Shown: piece after piece, positions 19,709 to 27,516 of the stretch
Layout: each line of letters opens with the position of its first letter
How positions within the stretch are numbered: position 1 is the first letter of the stretch
Assembly: GCF_013155545.1 (NCBI RefSeq)
Contig: NZ_JABJVV010000002.1
Coordinates: 124,001 to 188,000, forward strand
Direction: 5' to 3'
From: Caenimonas soli
GTDB taxonomy: Bacteria; Pseudomonadota; Gammaproteobacteria; Burkholderiales; Burkholderiaceae_C
Length of the DNA stretch: 64,000 bases
The notes under the pieces: generated by a model
What the model was told of the DNA's origin: nothing
Database searches by the model: none
The model's input: the letters and a program-made list of their open reading frames with translations, nothing else
Made by a program: the position numbers and the translations under genes

Positions 19709-20539
19709 TTGTCTTGGCATGCGCGTCTTTCGCTCAAGTTGCGCCTGGAAGCCGGTCGCTGCGTCGCGCGCTTCGAGCACGAAGGCCCGCTGCGGATCTT
19801 GCAAACCCTGTATCCCGAAGGCGATGCGATATCGCACAACGTGCTGGTGCATCCGCCGAGCGGCCTGGTGGGCGGCGACACGCTGGATCTCGACGTGCAT
19901 GTCGGTCCAGGCGCGCATGGGCTGGTGACGACACCGGGCGCTTCGCGCTTTTACCGGTCGCAGGGTGAGCCGGCGGTACAGCGCACCCGCATCGCGCTGG
20001 ATGAAGGCGCGCGCTTCGAATGGCTGCCGCTGGAGGCGATCTGCTACAGCGGCTGCATTGCGCAAAACCATGTCACGCTGGATCTCGCCCCTGGGGCCGA
20101 GTTGATCGGCTGGGACGTGGCGGCGCTAGGGCTGCCCGAGGCGCAGCTGCCGTTCGAGCGGGGCCGCCTGCTGCAGCACCTCGAGTTGCGTGGCGCCTGG
20201 TTGGAGCGGGGCCGCATCGCCGCCTCGGATGCGCGGCTGATGAACGGCCCGCTGGGCCTGGCCGGCCAGCGCTGCGTCGCCACCCTGTTCCTGGCCGCCG
20301 GCAGCGACCTCGGCCGCGCTCGGCGCGACCAGGCTCTGGAACTGGCGCGCGAAGTCATCGCAGCTCACCCGTTATGCAGTTGGGCCGGCGCCACGGCCCC
20401 CGGGCCGCGCGTCGTGGTCGTGCGCGTGCTCGCGCCCCTGGTCGAGCCTGCCCTGGGCTTGTTGAAGGCCATCCGCAATGCATGGCGCCCGGCCTTGTGG
20501 GGCCTGGCGCCGACCCAGCCGCGGACCTGGGCGCTTTGA
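19709..20539 (+). CDS. ureD: urease accessory protein UreD
   Basis: A 276-residue scaffold protein (UreD/UreH) needed with UreF and UreG for nickel insertion into urease. Family motifs: HNVLVHPPSGLVGGDTLDLDV, VTTPGASRFYRSQG and EWLPLEAICYSGC. The most plausible start is a TTG at 19709 with AAGGA upstream; there is no ATG before conserved sequence begins. It is coupled to the ABC transporter rather than to ureA, which lies 15 kb downstream beyond the urt operon. This is the only ureD in the window. Confidence 0.92.
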   Translation: MSWHARLSLKLRLEAGRCVARFEHEGPLRILQTLYPEGDAISHNVLVHPPSGLVGGDTLDLDVHVGPGAHGLVTTPGASRFYRSQGEPAVQRTRIALDEGARFEWLPLEAICYSGCIAQNHVTLDLAPGAELIGWDVAALGLPEAQLPFERGRLLQHLELRGAWLERGRIAASDARLMNGPLGLAGQRCVATLFLAAGSDLGRARRDQALELAREVIAAHPLCSWAGATAPGPRVVVVRVLAPLVEPALGLLKAIRNAWRPALWGLAPTQPRTWAL

Positions 20540-20701
20540 GCGCGAAATCGGCCACGGTCGAGTTGTAGTCCCACACCTGCAATCCCCATCCTACGACGCG
20601 ACCGGCATCGCGCCGCCGCGAATGGGGTGTGCTCTCCGGCATGGTCGGGCTAGTGCCGTCCCTAGACTTCAGTCATCTAACCAGATTCCAAGGAGTCCAC
20701 C

Positions 20702-21178
20702 ATGAGAGCACCCCGTAACGCCCGATCCCGCAAGAGCCTGGTGTCGTTCGGCGTGGCCGCATTGCTGGCCATGACCGCCGCCACGGCCCAGGTTGCAACC
20801 GGTACCACGGGCATCGACGCCTCAGGCAGCTACCAGCAAGAAGTCAATGCCTGCATGACCGGCAAGACCCAGCAAGACCGCGACACCTGCCTCAAGGAAG
20901 CCCGCAACGCGCAAGCCGACAAGAAGCGTGGCGTGCTCGACAACGCCGGCGCGAAGTTCGATTCGAATGCATCGGCCCGTTGCGACGTCCTGACGGGTGA
21001 GGACAAAGCGGCTTGCCAGGCACGCGTGATGGGCTATGGCAACACGACCGGCAGCGTTGCCGGCGGTGGCCTGCTGCGTGAAGTGGAAACGGTTGTGATG
21101 CCGGCAGGCTCCGGCACGGTGACCATCGAGCCGAAGACGGCCGATCCGGTGGTGCTGGTTCCGGCACCTACTAAATAA
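20702..21178 (+). CDS. secreted protein of unknown function
   Basis: A 158-residue protein with a basic N-terminus and signal peptide (about residues 1-30, cleavage near ATAQ). The mature part has four cysteines in two pairs (VNACMTGKTQQDRDTC and ARCDVLTGEDKAAC), suggesting two periplasmic disulfides. The C-terminal third is rich in Gly, Val and Pro. I do not recognise a functional family. AAGGAG precedes the ATG and a strong terminator follows, so it is a single-gene unit. Confidence 0.75.
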   Translation: MRAPRNARSRKSLVSFGVAALLAMTAATAQVATGTTGIDASGSYQQEVNACMTGKTQQDRDTCLKEARNAQADKKRGVLDNAGAKFDSNASARCDVLTGEDKAACQARVMGYGNTTGSVAGGGLLREVETVVMPAGSGTVTIEPKTADPVVLVPAPTK

Positions 21179-21208
21179 CTATGCTTTTGGGTTGGCGTCA
21201 GGGAGCAT

Positions 21209-21232
21209 GCGGGCCTTAGGGCCCGCTTTTTT
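21209..21232 (+). terminator. Rho-independent terminator
   Basis: GCGGGCC (21209-21215) pairs perfectly with GGCCCGC (21220-21226) across a 4-base loop and is followed by six T residues. It ends the secreted-protein gene 30 bases upstream. Confidence 0.93.
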
Positions 21233-21386
21233 GTTGCGCCGACGCTCATGACACTGTTGCAAGTCTTCGCAATCGTAAGCAATTGAGTCAACATGGCAGC
21301 TATTCGGCTGTTCTTGACACTTCCACTAACGCCTTAGCCGGTCCGTCCCTCAGGATGGGCAGCCTACAAGTCAAGGAGCGACAAAG

Positions 21387-22619
21387 ATGACAGCTGGAAA
21401 AACGATCGTGGGAAGCTGGGCCAAAGCGCTACGCTGGGCCGGTGTGATGGGGGCCGCCGCCGTGTTGGCGGCCTGCGGAGGTGGCGGCGGCGGCTCAGCC
21501 GCGGCGAACGGCACCTTGCGCGTTGCGCTGACCGACGCCCCGAGTTGTGGCTACGACCACGTCTTCGTCACCGTCGAGAAAGTACGCGTTCACCAAAGCG
21601 GGTCAGCGGGTGATTCCGAGGGCGGCTGGTCCGAGGTCGCGGTGTCGCCGGCGCGCAGGATAGACCTGCTCGATCTGACCAATGGGGTACTGGAAGAGCT
21701 CGGTACCACGCAGCTGGCAGCGGGCCACTACTCCCAGATCCGCCTGGTGCTGGCGAGCAATACCGGCACCGGGACCTCCAGCGTGGCCAATGCGGTGCAG
21801 CCCACGGGCGGCGCGTTGATCCCGCTGAACACGCCCAGCGGTCAGCAAAGCGGTCTCAAGCTGCAGGCCCACTTCGACGTGGCCGAAGGCCAGACGACCG
21901 ACATCCTGCTGGACTTCGACGCTTGCAAGTCCATCGTGAAGGCCGGAAATTCCGGCAACAAGTACAACCTCAAACCGGTGCTTTCCGTCGTACCGCGCGT
22001 GAACACGGGCATCCAGGGCTTCGTCACCACCACCTTGAGCTTGAGCAGCACCACCATCGCGGCGCAGCAAGACGGTGTGACCATCCGATCGACGGCGCCG
22101 GACACCACGGGCAAGTTCAGCATTCCGTTCCTCTCCACCGGCACCTACACGCTGGTCGTGATGTCCGACGGGCGTGCCAATGCGGTAGTGACGGGCGTAC
22201 CTGTCGGCACGAGCACGACGGTGGTCAGCGGCACATCGACGGCGATCGTGCCGCCTGTGTCGAGCATGGCGGATGTGACGGGCACCGTGACGCTGACCTC
22301 CGTTTCCGGCGGCGGCACGACGACGGCGCCGCTGACCGATGCAACGGTGCGGGCATTGCAGACACTCACCGGCGGGCCGACCATCGAACTTGGCAACCAG
22401 GCTGTCGACGGCGATTTGGGAACCTACCGGTTCCGTCTGCCCGTGGCCGCCCCCGTGAAAGCAGCGTTCGTTACGGGCTCGCCGTTGTCGTTCACGACCG
22501 ATTCCGCGGTCGCGGGCAAGTACACGATGCGCGCGCAAGCACCGGGACGAGCCGCGCAGGACAAGCCAGCCGATATCACCAGCGGTTCGGTGAACGTGGA
22601 CTTCAACTACGGGCCTTGA
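21387..22619 (+). CDS. DUF4382-domain lipoprotein
   Basis: A 410-residue lipoprotein. Signal peptide and lipobox (VLAAC, about residues 26-30) are followed by a glycine-rich linker. A DUF4382 domain comes next (GTLRVALTDAPSCGYDHVFVTVEKV, IDLLDLTNGVLEELGTTQLAAGHYSQIRLVL). A Thr/Ser/Val-rich C-terminal half resembles carboxypeptidase-regulatory or Ig-like repeats. It is probably outer-membrane or surface anchored; function unknown. AAGGAG lies at 21373-21378. A TTGACA element at 21314 may be part of its promoter, but no clear -10 is seen. Confidence 0.85.
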   Translation: MTAGKTIVGSWAKALRWAGVMGAAAVLAACGGGGGGSAAANGTLRVALTDAPSCGYDHVFVTVEKVRVHQSGSAGDSEGGWSEVAVSPARRIDLLDLTNGVLEELGTTQLAAGHYSQIRLVLASNTGTGTSSVANAVQPTGGALIPLNTPSGQQSGLKLQAHFDVAEGQTTDILLDFDACKSIVKAGNSGNKYNLKPVLSVVPRVNTGIQGFVTTTLSLSSTTIAAQQDGVTIRSTAPDTTGKFSIPFLSTGTYTLVVMSDGRANAVVTGVPVGTSTTVVSGTSTAIVPPVSSMADVTGTVTLTSVSGGGTTTAPLTDATVRALQTLTGGPTIELGNQAVDGDLGTYRFRLPVAAPVKAAFVTGSPLSFTTDSAVAGKYTMRAQAPGRAAQDKPADITSGSVNVDFNYGP

Positions 22620-22627
22620 TGAGCTTG

Positions 22628-22693
22628 GGGTAGCGACAACTGCCGCGGACGCGGCGTTGTCCTATACGCGCACGCGGGCGTTGTCCGCTACCC
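22628..22693. repeat. nested inverted repeats between the lipoprotein and the small hydrophilic gene
   Basis: GACAAC-t-GCCGC (22635-22646) pairs with GCGGC-GTTGTC (22651-22661). A longer arm, GGGTAGCGACAAC (22628-22640), can instead pair with GTTGTCCGCTACCC (22680-22693). The left arm can therefore choose between two partners. It may act as a terminator for the lipoprotein gene or as a leader element of the next gene. No T-run is present. Confidence 0.5.
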
Positions 22694-22700
22694 TAGCCTC

Positions 22701-22916
22701 ATGAGCAACCAGTCACCAGGTAAAAGCCCCGACGCGGGCAAGGCCGAACACGGCGCACCCAGCGAAGTTACTTGGGACAGCGGGAAGGGGCGCCAGCCTT
22801 ACGCCAACCAGGGTGGCGAGGCCGGCTCCCACGGCGGAGAATTCGCCGAGGGTGACCGCGGCGAGCTGTCCGGCCGAAACCAGGAACAGCTCGAGCAGGT
22901 CAAGAGAAAGCCGTGA
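22701..22916 (+). CDS. small hydrophilic protein of unknown function
   Basis: A 71-residue, highly charged, glycine-rich protein with no hydrophobic segment or cysteine. It begins MSNQSPGKSPDAGKAEHGAP and ends RNQEQLEQVKRKP. The composition resembles intrinsically disordered stress-type proteins. No Shine-Dalgarno is evident; the ATG follows TACCCTAGCCTC closely, so a very short or leaderless mRNA is possible. It is convergent with a 24-codon membrane protein gene 7 bases away. I infer it is real from its codon structure and similarity to short proteins I recall in related genomes. Confidence 0.6.
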   Translation: MSNQSPGKSPDAGKAEHGAPSEVTWDSGKGRQPYANQGGEAGSHGGEFAEGDRGELSGRNQEQLEQVKRKP

Positions 22917-22923
22917 GGCGTGT

Positions 22924-22998
22924 TCAGAACACGCCGAACAGCATCAGCAGCAGAACGACGGTGAGCGGAACACCGAGAAGCCAGAGAATGACGGGCAT
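22924..22998 (-). CDS. 24-residue single-pass membrane microprotein
   Basis: A minus-strand ORF of 24 codons that begins MPVILWLLGV and ends MLFGVF, leaving almost the whole protein as one hydrophobic helix. GGGAG lies 8 bases before the ATG, a good ribosome-binding site for such a short frame. It ends 7 bases from the convergent hydrophilic-protein stop. A GTAGG-N6-CCTAC inverted repeat lies about 80 bases upstream of its start. It is too short for standard gene callers; support is the RBS, the clean transmembrane composition and the dedicated promoter region. Confidence 0.6.
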   Translation of the reverse strand: MPVILWLLGVPLTVVLLLMLFGVF

Positions 22999-23078
22999 TT
23001 GATTTCTCCCAGTTTTGAGATGAATTCAAGGTACCCGCCCGCGAATGCGGCGCCTGAGCGACGCGAACCCCAATGACG

Positions 23079-23094
23079 GTAGGCACATGCCTAC
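23079..23094. promoter_or_regulatory. GTAGG-N6-CCTAC inverted repeat, copy 1
   Basis: GTAGG-cacatg-CCTAC, extended to a 6-bp arm (GTAGGC/GCCTAC). It lies in the 108-base gap between urtE and the 24-residue microprotein, upstream of the latter. Identical arms and spacing recur at 60159 and 63021. Confidence 0.5.
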
Positions 23095-23106
23095 AGTCGC
23101 GCACCC

Positions 23107-23799
23107 TCAAATCGCCACCAGCTGGCGCACCCCTTGCGAATCCATGTCCCGGCCCAGGCCGCGGGCAATGAATTCGCCGCGCTCCATCACCAGGTAGTCG
23201 TCCGCCAGCTCGCGCGCGAAATCGTAGTACTGCTCCACCAGCAGGATCGCCATGTCGCCCCGGTCCGCCAGCATGCGGATCACCCGGCCGATGTCCTTGA
23301 TGATGCTGGGCTGGATTCCTTCCGTGGGCTCGTCCAGGATAAGCAGCTTGGGCTGGGCCGCCAGCGCACGTGCAATGGCGAGTTGCTGCTGCTGGCCGCC
23401 CGAAAGGTCGCCACCGCGCCGGCCCAGCATCTGCTTGAGCACCGGGAAAAGTTCGAACAACTCGGTGGGAATCGGCGTGGAAGCGCTCTTGTAGGCCAGG
23501 CCCATCGCCAGGTTTTCTTCCACCGTGAGGCGCGCGAAGATCTCGCGCCCCTGCGGCACGAAGCCGATCCCGGCCCGGGCGCGCTGGTACGGCGTGGCCT
23601 GGTAGATGGCCTTGCCTTCGAACTCTATGCTGCCGGTCTTGATCGGCACCAAGCCCATCAGCGACTTGAGCAAGGTGGTCTTGCCCACGCCGTTGCGGCC
23701 GAGCAGGACCGTCACCCGGCCGGGGTGCGCCTCCAGGCTGACGTCGCGCAGGATGTGCGAGCCGCCGTAGTACTGATTGATGTTCTTGACTGTCAGCAT
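23107..23799 (-). CDS. urtE: urea ABC transporter ATP-binding protein UrtE
   Basis: A 230-residue LivF-type ATPase of the high-affinity urea transporter. Walker A GRNGVGKTT is near residue 34, the signature is LSGGQQQQLAIARAL, and Walker B is LLILDEPTEGIQPS; this last wording is typical of UrtE. It is last in the urtABCDE operon, 6 bases after urtD. Confidence 0.95.
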   Translation of the reverse strand: MLTVKNINQYYGGSHILRDVSLEAHPGRVTVLLGRNGVGKTTLLKSLMGLVPIKTGSIEFEGKAIYQATPYQRARAGIGFVPQGREIFARLTVEENLAMGLAYKSASTPIPTELFELFPVLKQMLGRRGGDLSGGQQQQLAIARALAAQPKLLILDEPTEGIQPSIIKDIGRVIRMLADRGDMAILLVEQYYDFARELADDYLVMERGEFIARGLGRDMDSQGVRQLVAI

Positions 23800-23805
23800 G
23801 AAGCG

Positions 23806-24681
23806 TCAGCGCCCAAGATAAACCTCGATGACCCGTTCATCGTTCTGCACCTGCTCCAGCGTGCCTTGCGCCAGCACCGATCCTTCGGACAGCACCGTGA
23901 CGATTTCCGAGATGCTCTTGATGAAGCTCATGTCGTGCTCCACCACCATCAGCGAGTGCTGGCCCTTGAGTTTGAGGAAGAGCTCGGCGGTGCGCGCGGT
24001 TTCCTCGTCGGTCATGCCCGCCACCGGCTCGTCCAGCAACAGCAGCTTGGGGTCCTGCATCAGCAGCATGCCGATTTCCAGCCATTGCTTCTGGCCATGG
24101 CTCAAGGTACCCGCCATGCGCGTCACCGCATCGGCCAGATGGATCGTGTGCAGCACTTCGGCCAGGCGATCGCTCTGGCCCGAGTCCAGGCGGAAGAACA
24201 TCGAAGGCTTGACGCCCTTGTCGGTCTTGAGGGCCAGCTCCAGGTTTTCGAACACCGTCAGCTGCTCGAACACCGTCGGCTTCTGGAACTTGCGGCCAAT
24301 GCCCATCTGCGCGATCTGCGGTTCGCTGTAGCGCAGAAGATCGATGGTGCTGCCGAAGAAAACCGTGCCTTCGTCCGGTCGGGTCTTGCCCGTGATGATG
24401 TCCATCATCGTGGTCTTGCCCGCGCCATTGGGGCCGATCACGCAGCGCAGTTCGCCGGGCGCGATGTCCAGCGAGAGCTTGTTGATGGCCTTGAAGCCGT
24501 CGAAGCTGACGCTCACGTCTTCCAGGTACAGGATGCGGCCGTGCGTGACGTCCACTTCGCCCGCGGTCGCCAGGCGGCCAAAGCCGGCCGCGCGGCCGCC
24601 CGATGCGGTCTTGCCCAGCTTGGAATGCCGGCTGTACGCGCTGGCGCGGCGCGCGCCTTCTTCCAGCAAATCAGGTGTCAT
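23806..24681 (-). CDS. urtD: urea ABC transporter ATP-binding protein UrtD
   Basis: A 291-residue LivG-type ATPase. Walker A GPNGAGKTTMMDIITGKTRP, the signature LSHGQKQWLEIGMLL (SHGQ variant typical of UrtD) and Walker B LLLLDEPVAGMTDEE are present. An N-terminal extension of about 50 residues rich in Arg and Gly precedes the ATPase fold. The start overlaps the urtC stop (ATGA). An upstream in-frame extension is a shadow of urtC. Confidence 0.95.
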   Translation of the reverse strand: MTPDLLEEGARRASAYSRHSKLGKTASGGRAAGFGRLATAGEVDVTHGRILYLEDVSVSFDGFKAINKLSLDIAPGELRCVIGPNGAGKTTMMDIITGKTRPDEGTVFFGSTIDLLRYSEPQIAQMGIGRKFQKPTVFEQLTVFENLELALKTDKGVKPSMFFRLDSGQSDRLAEVLHTIHLADAVTRMAGTLSHGQKQWLEIGMLLMQDPKLLLLDEPVAGMTDEETARTAELFLKLKGQHSLMVVEHDMSFIKSISEIVTVLSEGSVLAQGTLEQVQNDERVIEVYLGR

Positions 24682-25805
24682 TTCAGCCGCCCCTTGACCT
24701 GCTTGACCAGACCCACGACGCCGTTGGGCAGAAACAGCGTGACGGCGATGAACAGCGCGCCGAGGAAGTACAGCCAGAACTCGGGCGCCGTCACGGTGAG
24801 CCAGCTCTTGGCGCCGTTGACGATGAAGGCGCCGATGATCGGGCCGATCAGGGTGGCGCGCCCTCCGACGGCGGCCCAAATGGCGATCTCGATCGAGTTG
24901 GCCGGGCTCATCTCGCTGGGATTGATGATGCCGACCTGCGGAACGTAGAGCGCACCGGCCACGCCGCACATCATGGCGGACAGGGTCCAGATGGTGAGCT
25001 TGTAGCCTATCGGGTTGTAGCCGGAGAACATCACGCGCGACTCCGCGTCGCGGATGGCCTGCAGCACGCGGCCGAACTTGCTGGCCACCAGCCAGCGCCC
25101 GAACAGGAAGAAGCCGAGCAGCGTCAGGCCGGTGATCACAAACAAGGTCATGCGCATCGAAGGCGTGGCGATCGGGACCTCCAGGATGCGCTTGAAATCG
25201 GTGAAACCGTTATTGCCGCCAAAGCCGGTCTCGTTGCGGAAGAACAGCAGCATCGCAGCGAAGGTCATCGCCTGGGTGATGATGGAGAAGTAGACGCCCT
25301 TGATGCGCGAGCGGAAGGCGAAGTAGCCGAACACGAAGGCGACCACACCGGGCACGGCCACGATAAGGATCAGCGTGGCGATGAAGCTGTCGCTGAAGCT
25401 CCAGTGCCAGGGCAAGGCCTTCCAGTCGAGGAACACCATGAAGTCCGGCAGGTCGCTCTTGTAGTTGCCGTCGCGCCCGATCTGGCGCATCAGGTACATG
25501 CCCATGGCATAGCCACCCAACGCGAAGAACAGGCCGTGGCCCAGGGACAGGATGCCGGTGTAGCCCCAGATCAGGTCCATGGCCAGGGCGCAGATGGCGT
25601 AGCACATGATCTTGCCGACCAGCGCCACGGCGTAGTCGCTCATGTGGAAGACGCTGCCCTGCGGAACCGCCAGGTTCAACAGCGGCGCGACGGCGCATAC
25701 CACTAGCAGCGCCACCACGAATGCGCTCCAGCCGGCGCGGCTGAGCACAGCGGGCCGGCGCGGCAGGGCAATGGGAGTGACAGCGGGGGGCAGATCGCGA
25801 ATCAC
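24678..25805 (-). CDS. urtC: urea ABC transporter permease UrtC
   Basis: A 375-residue LivM-type permease with about nine to ten hydrophobic segments. Motifs include LIWGYTGILSLGHGLFFALGGY and GYNPIGYKLTIWTLSAMMCGVAGALY. It uses a GTG start overlapping the urtB stop, consistent with translational coupling. It forms the membrane channel with UrtB. Confidence 0.95.
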   Translation of the reverse strand: MIRDLPPAVTPIALPRRPAVLSRAGWSAFVVALLVVCAVAPLLNLAVPQGSVFHMSDYAVALVGKIMCYAICALAMDLIWGYTGILSLGHGLFFALGGYAMGMYLMRQIGRDGNYKSDLPDFMVFLDWKALPWHWSFSDSFIATLILIVAVPGVVAFVFGYFAFRSRIKGVYFSIITQAMTFAAMLLFFRNETGFGGNNGFTDFKRILEVPIATPSMRMTLFVITGLTLLGFFLFGRWLVASKFGRVLQAIRDAESRVMFSGYNPIGYKLTIWTLSAMMCGVAGALYVPQVGIINPSEMSPANSIEIAIWAAVGGRATLIGPIIGAFIVNGAKSWLTVTAPEFWLYFLGALFIAVTLFLPNGVVGLVKQVKGRLK

Positions 25806-27373
25806 GCTTCGGCACTCCGGCCCTTCATCGCGAAGATGCCCTGCGGCCGCTTCTGGATGAAGATGATGATGAACACGAGCACGGCGATCTTGGCCAGCAC
25901 GGCGCCGGCCCAGCCTTCGAGGAACTTGTTCAGCACGCCCAGCCCCAGCGCGGCGTAGACGGTGCCTGCCAGCTGGCCGACGCCGCCCAGCACCACCACC
26001 ATGAAGGCATCGACGATGTAGCTCTGGCCCAGGTCGGGGCCGACGTTGCCGATCTGGCTCAGCGCGCAGCCGGCCAGGCCGGCGATGCCCGAGCCCAGGG
26101 CGAAGGCATAGGTGTCGATGCGGGCGGTGTTCACACCCATGCAGGCTGCGATGGGCCGGTTCTGCGTGACGCCCCGGACGAACAGGCCCAGGCGCGTGCG
26201 GGCGATCAGGAAAGCCATTCCCAGCAGCACCGCGAAGGCAAAGCCGACGATGACGATGCGGTTCCAGGGCAATTGCAGATTGCCCATGACCACCACGCCG
26301 CCGCTCATCCAGCTGGGGTTCTCCACACCGACGTTCTGCGCGCCGAACACCGAGCGCACCAGTTGCATCAGCATCAGGCTGATGCCCCAGGTGGCAAGCA
26401 GCGTCTCCAGCGGCCGCCCGTAGAGGAAGCGGATCACACTGCGCTCCAGCACCGCGCCCATCAGCGCCGAGGCGGCGAACGCCACCGGAACAGCCGCCAC
26501 CAGGTACCAGTCGAAAGCGCCGGGCAGGTATTTCTGGAACAGGCCTTGCACCACGTAGGTGGCATAGGCGCCGATCATCATGAGCTCGCCGTGGGCCATG
26601 TTGATGACGCCCATCAGGCCGTAAGTGATGGCCAAGCCCAACGCCACCAGCAGCAGGATGGAACCCAGGCTGACTCCCGAGAAGATGGCGCCGACCTTGT
26701 CGCCCCAGGCCAGCGAGGCTTCGACGCTGCGCAGGCTCGCTTCCAGCGTGGCTTTGACGTCGCTTTCCGTCTCGACTTTCAGCCGCTCGATCAGCAGCGT
26801 CTTGGTCGCCGGATTGTTGCTTTTCGCCAGCAGCTTGGCGGCCTCGATCCGCTTGGCCTGGTCCGCGCTACCCAGCAGGACGGCGGCGCGCACCAGGCCC
26901 AGTTGCTCCTTGATCCGCGAATTGGTTTCCGCCGCATAGGCTTTTTCGATCAGCGGCAGCCGCGATTCGTCGCTTTCGTTGCGCAGCGTCGCCACGGCTT
27001 CGGCCCGCAGCTTTTCGTCCTTGGAGAACAGCTTGAGCGCCGCCATGGCCGTGTCGAGCTCGCCGCGCATTCGGTTGTTGTTGATCACGTCTTCGGCATC
27101 GGGCGGAAGTGGCACCTCGGCGCCACTGACGGGATCGAAGCCCTTGCCGTCCTTGACCACCAGGATCTTCTCTCCGGCGACCTTCACGGCATCGTCCACC
27201 AGGGCCTGGATAAAGGCAGCCGTCTTGTCGTCGGCTGCCGCGACGGCCTTGTTCAGCGCCTCGATGCGGGCGTCGGTTTCCCCGGTTGCGATGGCGCGCG
27301 CTTCGGCGGCCGTGAGCGCTTGGGCGCTGGCTGCCGTCCACAACACAGCCAGTAAAACGAGTCTCTTGATCAT
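25802..27373 (-). CDS. urtB: urea ABC transporter permease UrtB
   Basis: A 523-residue LivH-type permease with the long N-terminal extracytoplasmic region characteristic of UrtB. A signal peptide (MIKRLVLLAVLWTAASAQA) is followed by about 200 residues of helical-repeat-like sequence, then the channel domain (YGLMGVINMAHGELMMIGAYA, GVGQLAGTVYAALGLG). The start at 27373 is placed at the signal peptide; 23 upstream in-frame codons are rejected because they lie inside a repeat element. The gap to urtA holds that repeat. Confidence 0.94.
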   Translation of the reverse strand: MIKRLVLLAVLWTAASAQALTAAEARAIATGETDARIEALNKAVAAADDKTAAFIQALVDDAVKVAGEKILVVKDGKGFDPVSGAEVPLPPDAEDVINNNRMRGELDTAMAALKLFSKDEKLRAEAVATLRNESDESRLPLIEKAYAAETNSRIKEQLGLVRAAVLLGSADQAKRIEAAKLLAKSNNPATKTLLIERLKVETESDVKATLEASLRSVEASLAWGDKVGAIFSGVSLGSILLLVALGLAITYGLMGVINMAHGELMMIGAYATYVVQGLFQKYLPGAFDWYLVAAVPVAFAASALMGAVLERSVIRFLYGRPLETLLATWGISLMLMQLVRSVFGAQNVGVENPSWMSGGVVVMGNLQLPWNRIVIVGFAFAVLLGMAFLIARTRLGLFVRGVTQNRPIAACMGVNTARIDTYAFALGSGIAGLAGCALSQIGNVGPDLGQSYIVDAFMVVVLGGVGQLAGTVYAALGLGVLNKFLEGWAGAVLAKIAVLVFIIIFIQKRPQGIFAMKGRSAEA

Positions 27374-27416
27374 TGGGGAACCTATAGGATGGACAGCACG
27401 CTGCCCATCCTGCAGG

Positions 27417-27509
27417 GCTGTCATTGCGGGCTCGACCCGCAATCCATGCCGCGCCGGCCACGATGTAGCTAACGCGACGTGGATCCCGGATCAAGTCCGG
27501 GATGACAGC
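27417..27509. repeat. REPIN-like composite inverted repeat between urtA and urtB
   Basis: Outer arms GCTGTCAT (27417-27424) and ATGACAGC (27502-27509) enclose two hairpins: TTGCGGG/CCCGCAA (27424-27442, 5-base loop) and ATCCCGGA/TCCGGGAT (27483-27503, 5-base loop). The paired-palindrome layout is that of REPIN-type non-autonomous elements, and very similar core sequences are common in proteobacterial genomes. Only one copy is in the window. In the urt transcript it would form stable stem-loops just after urtA, which could raise UrtA levels relative to the rest. Confidence 0.75.
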
Positions 27510-27516
27510 TACGCCG

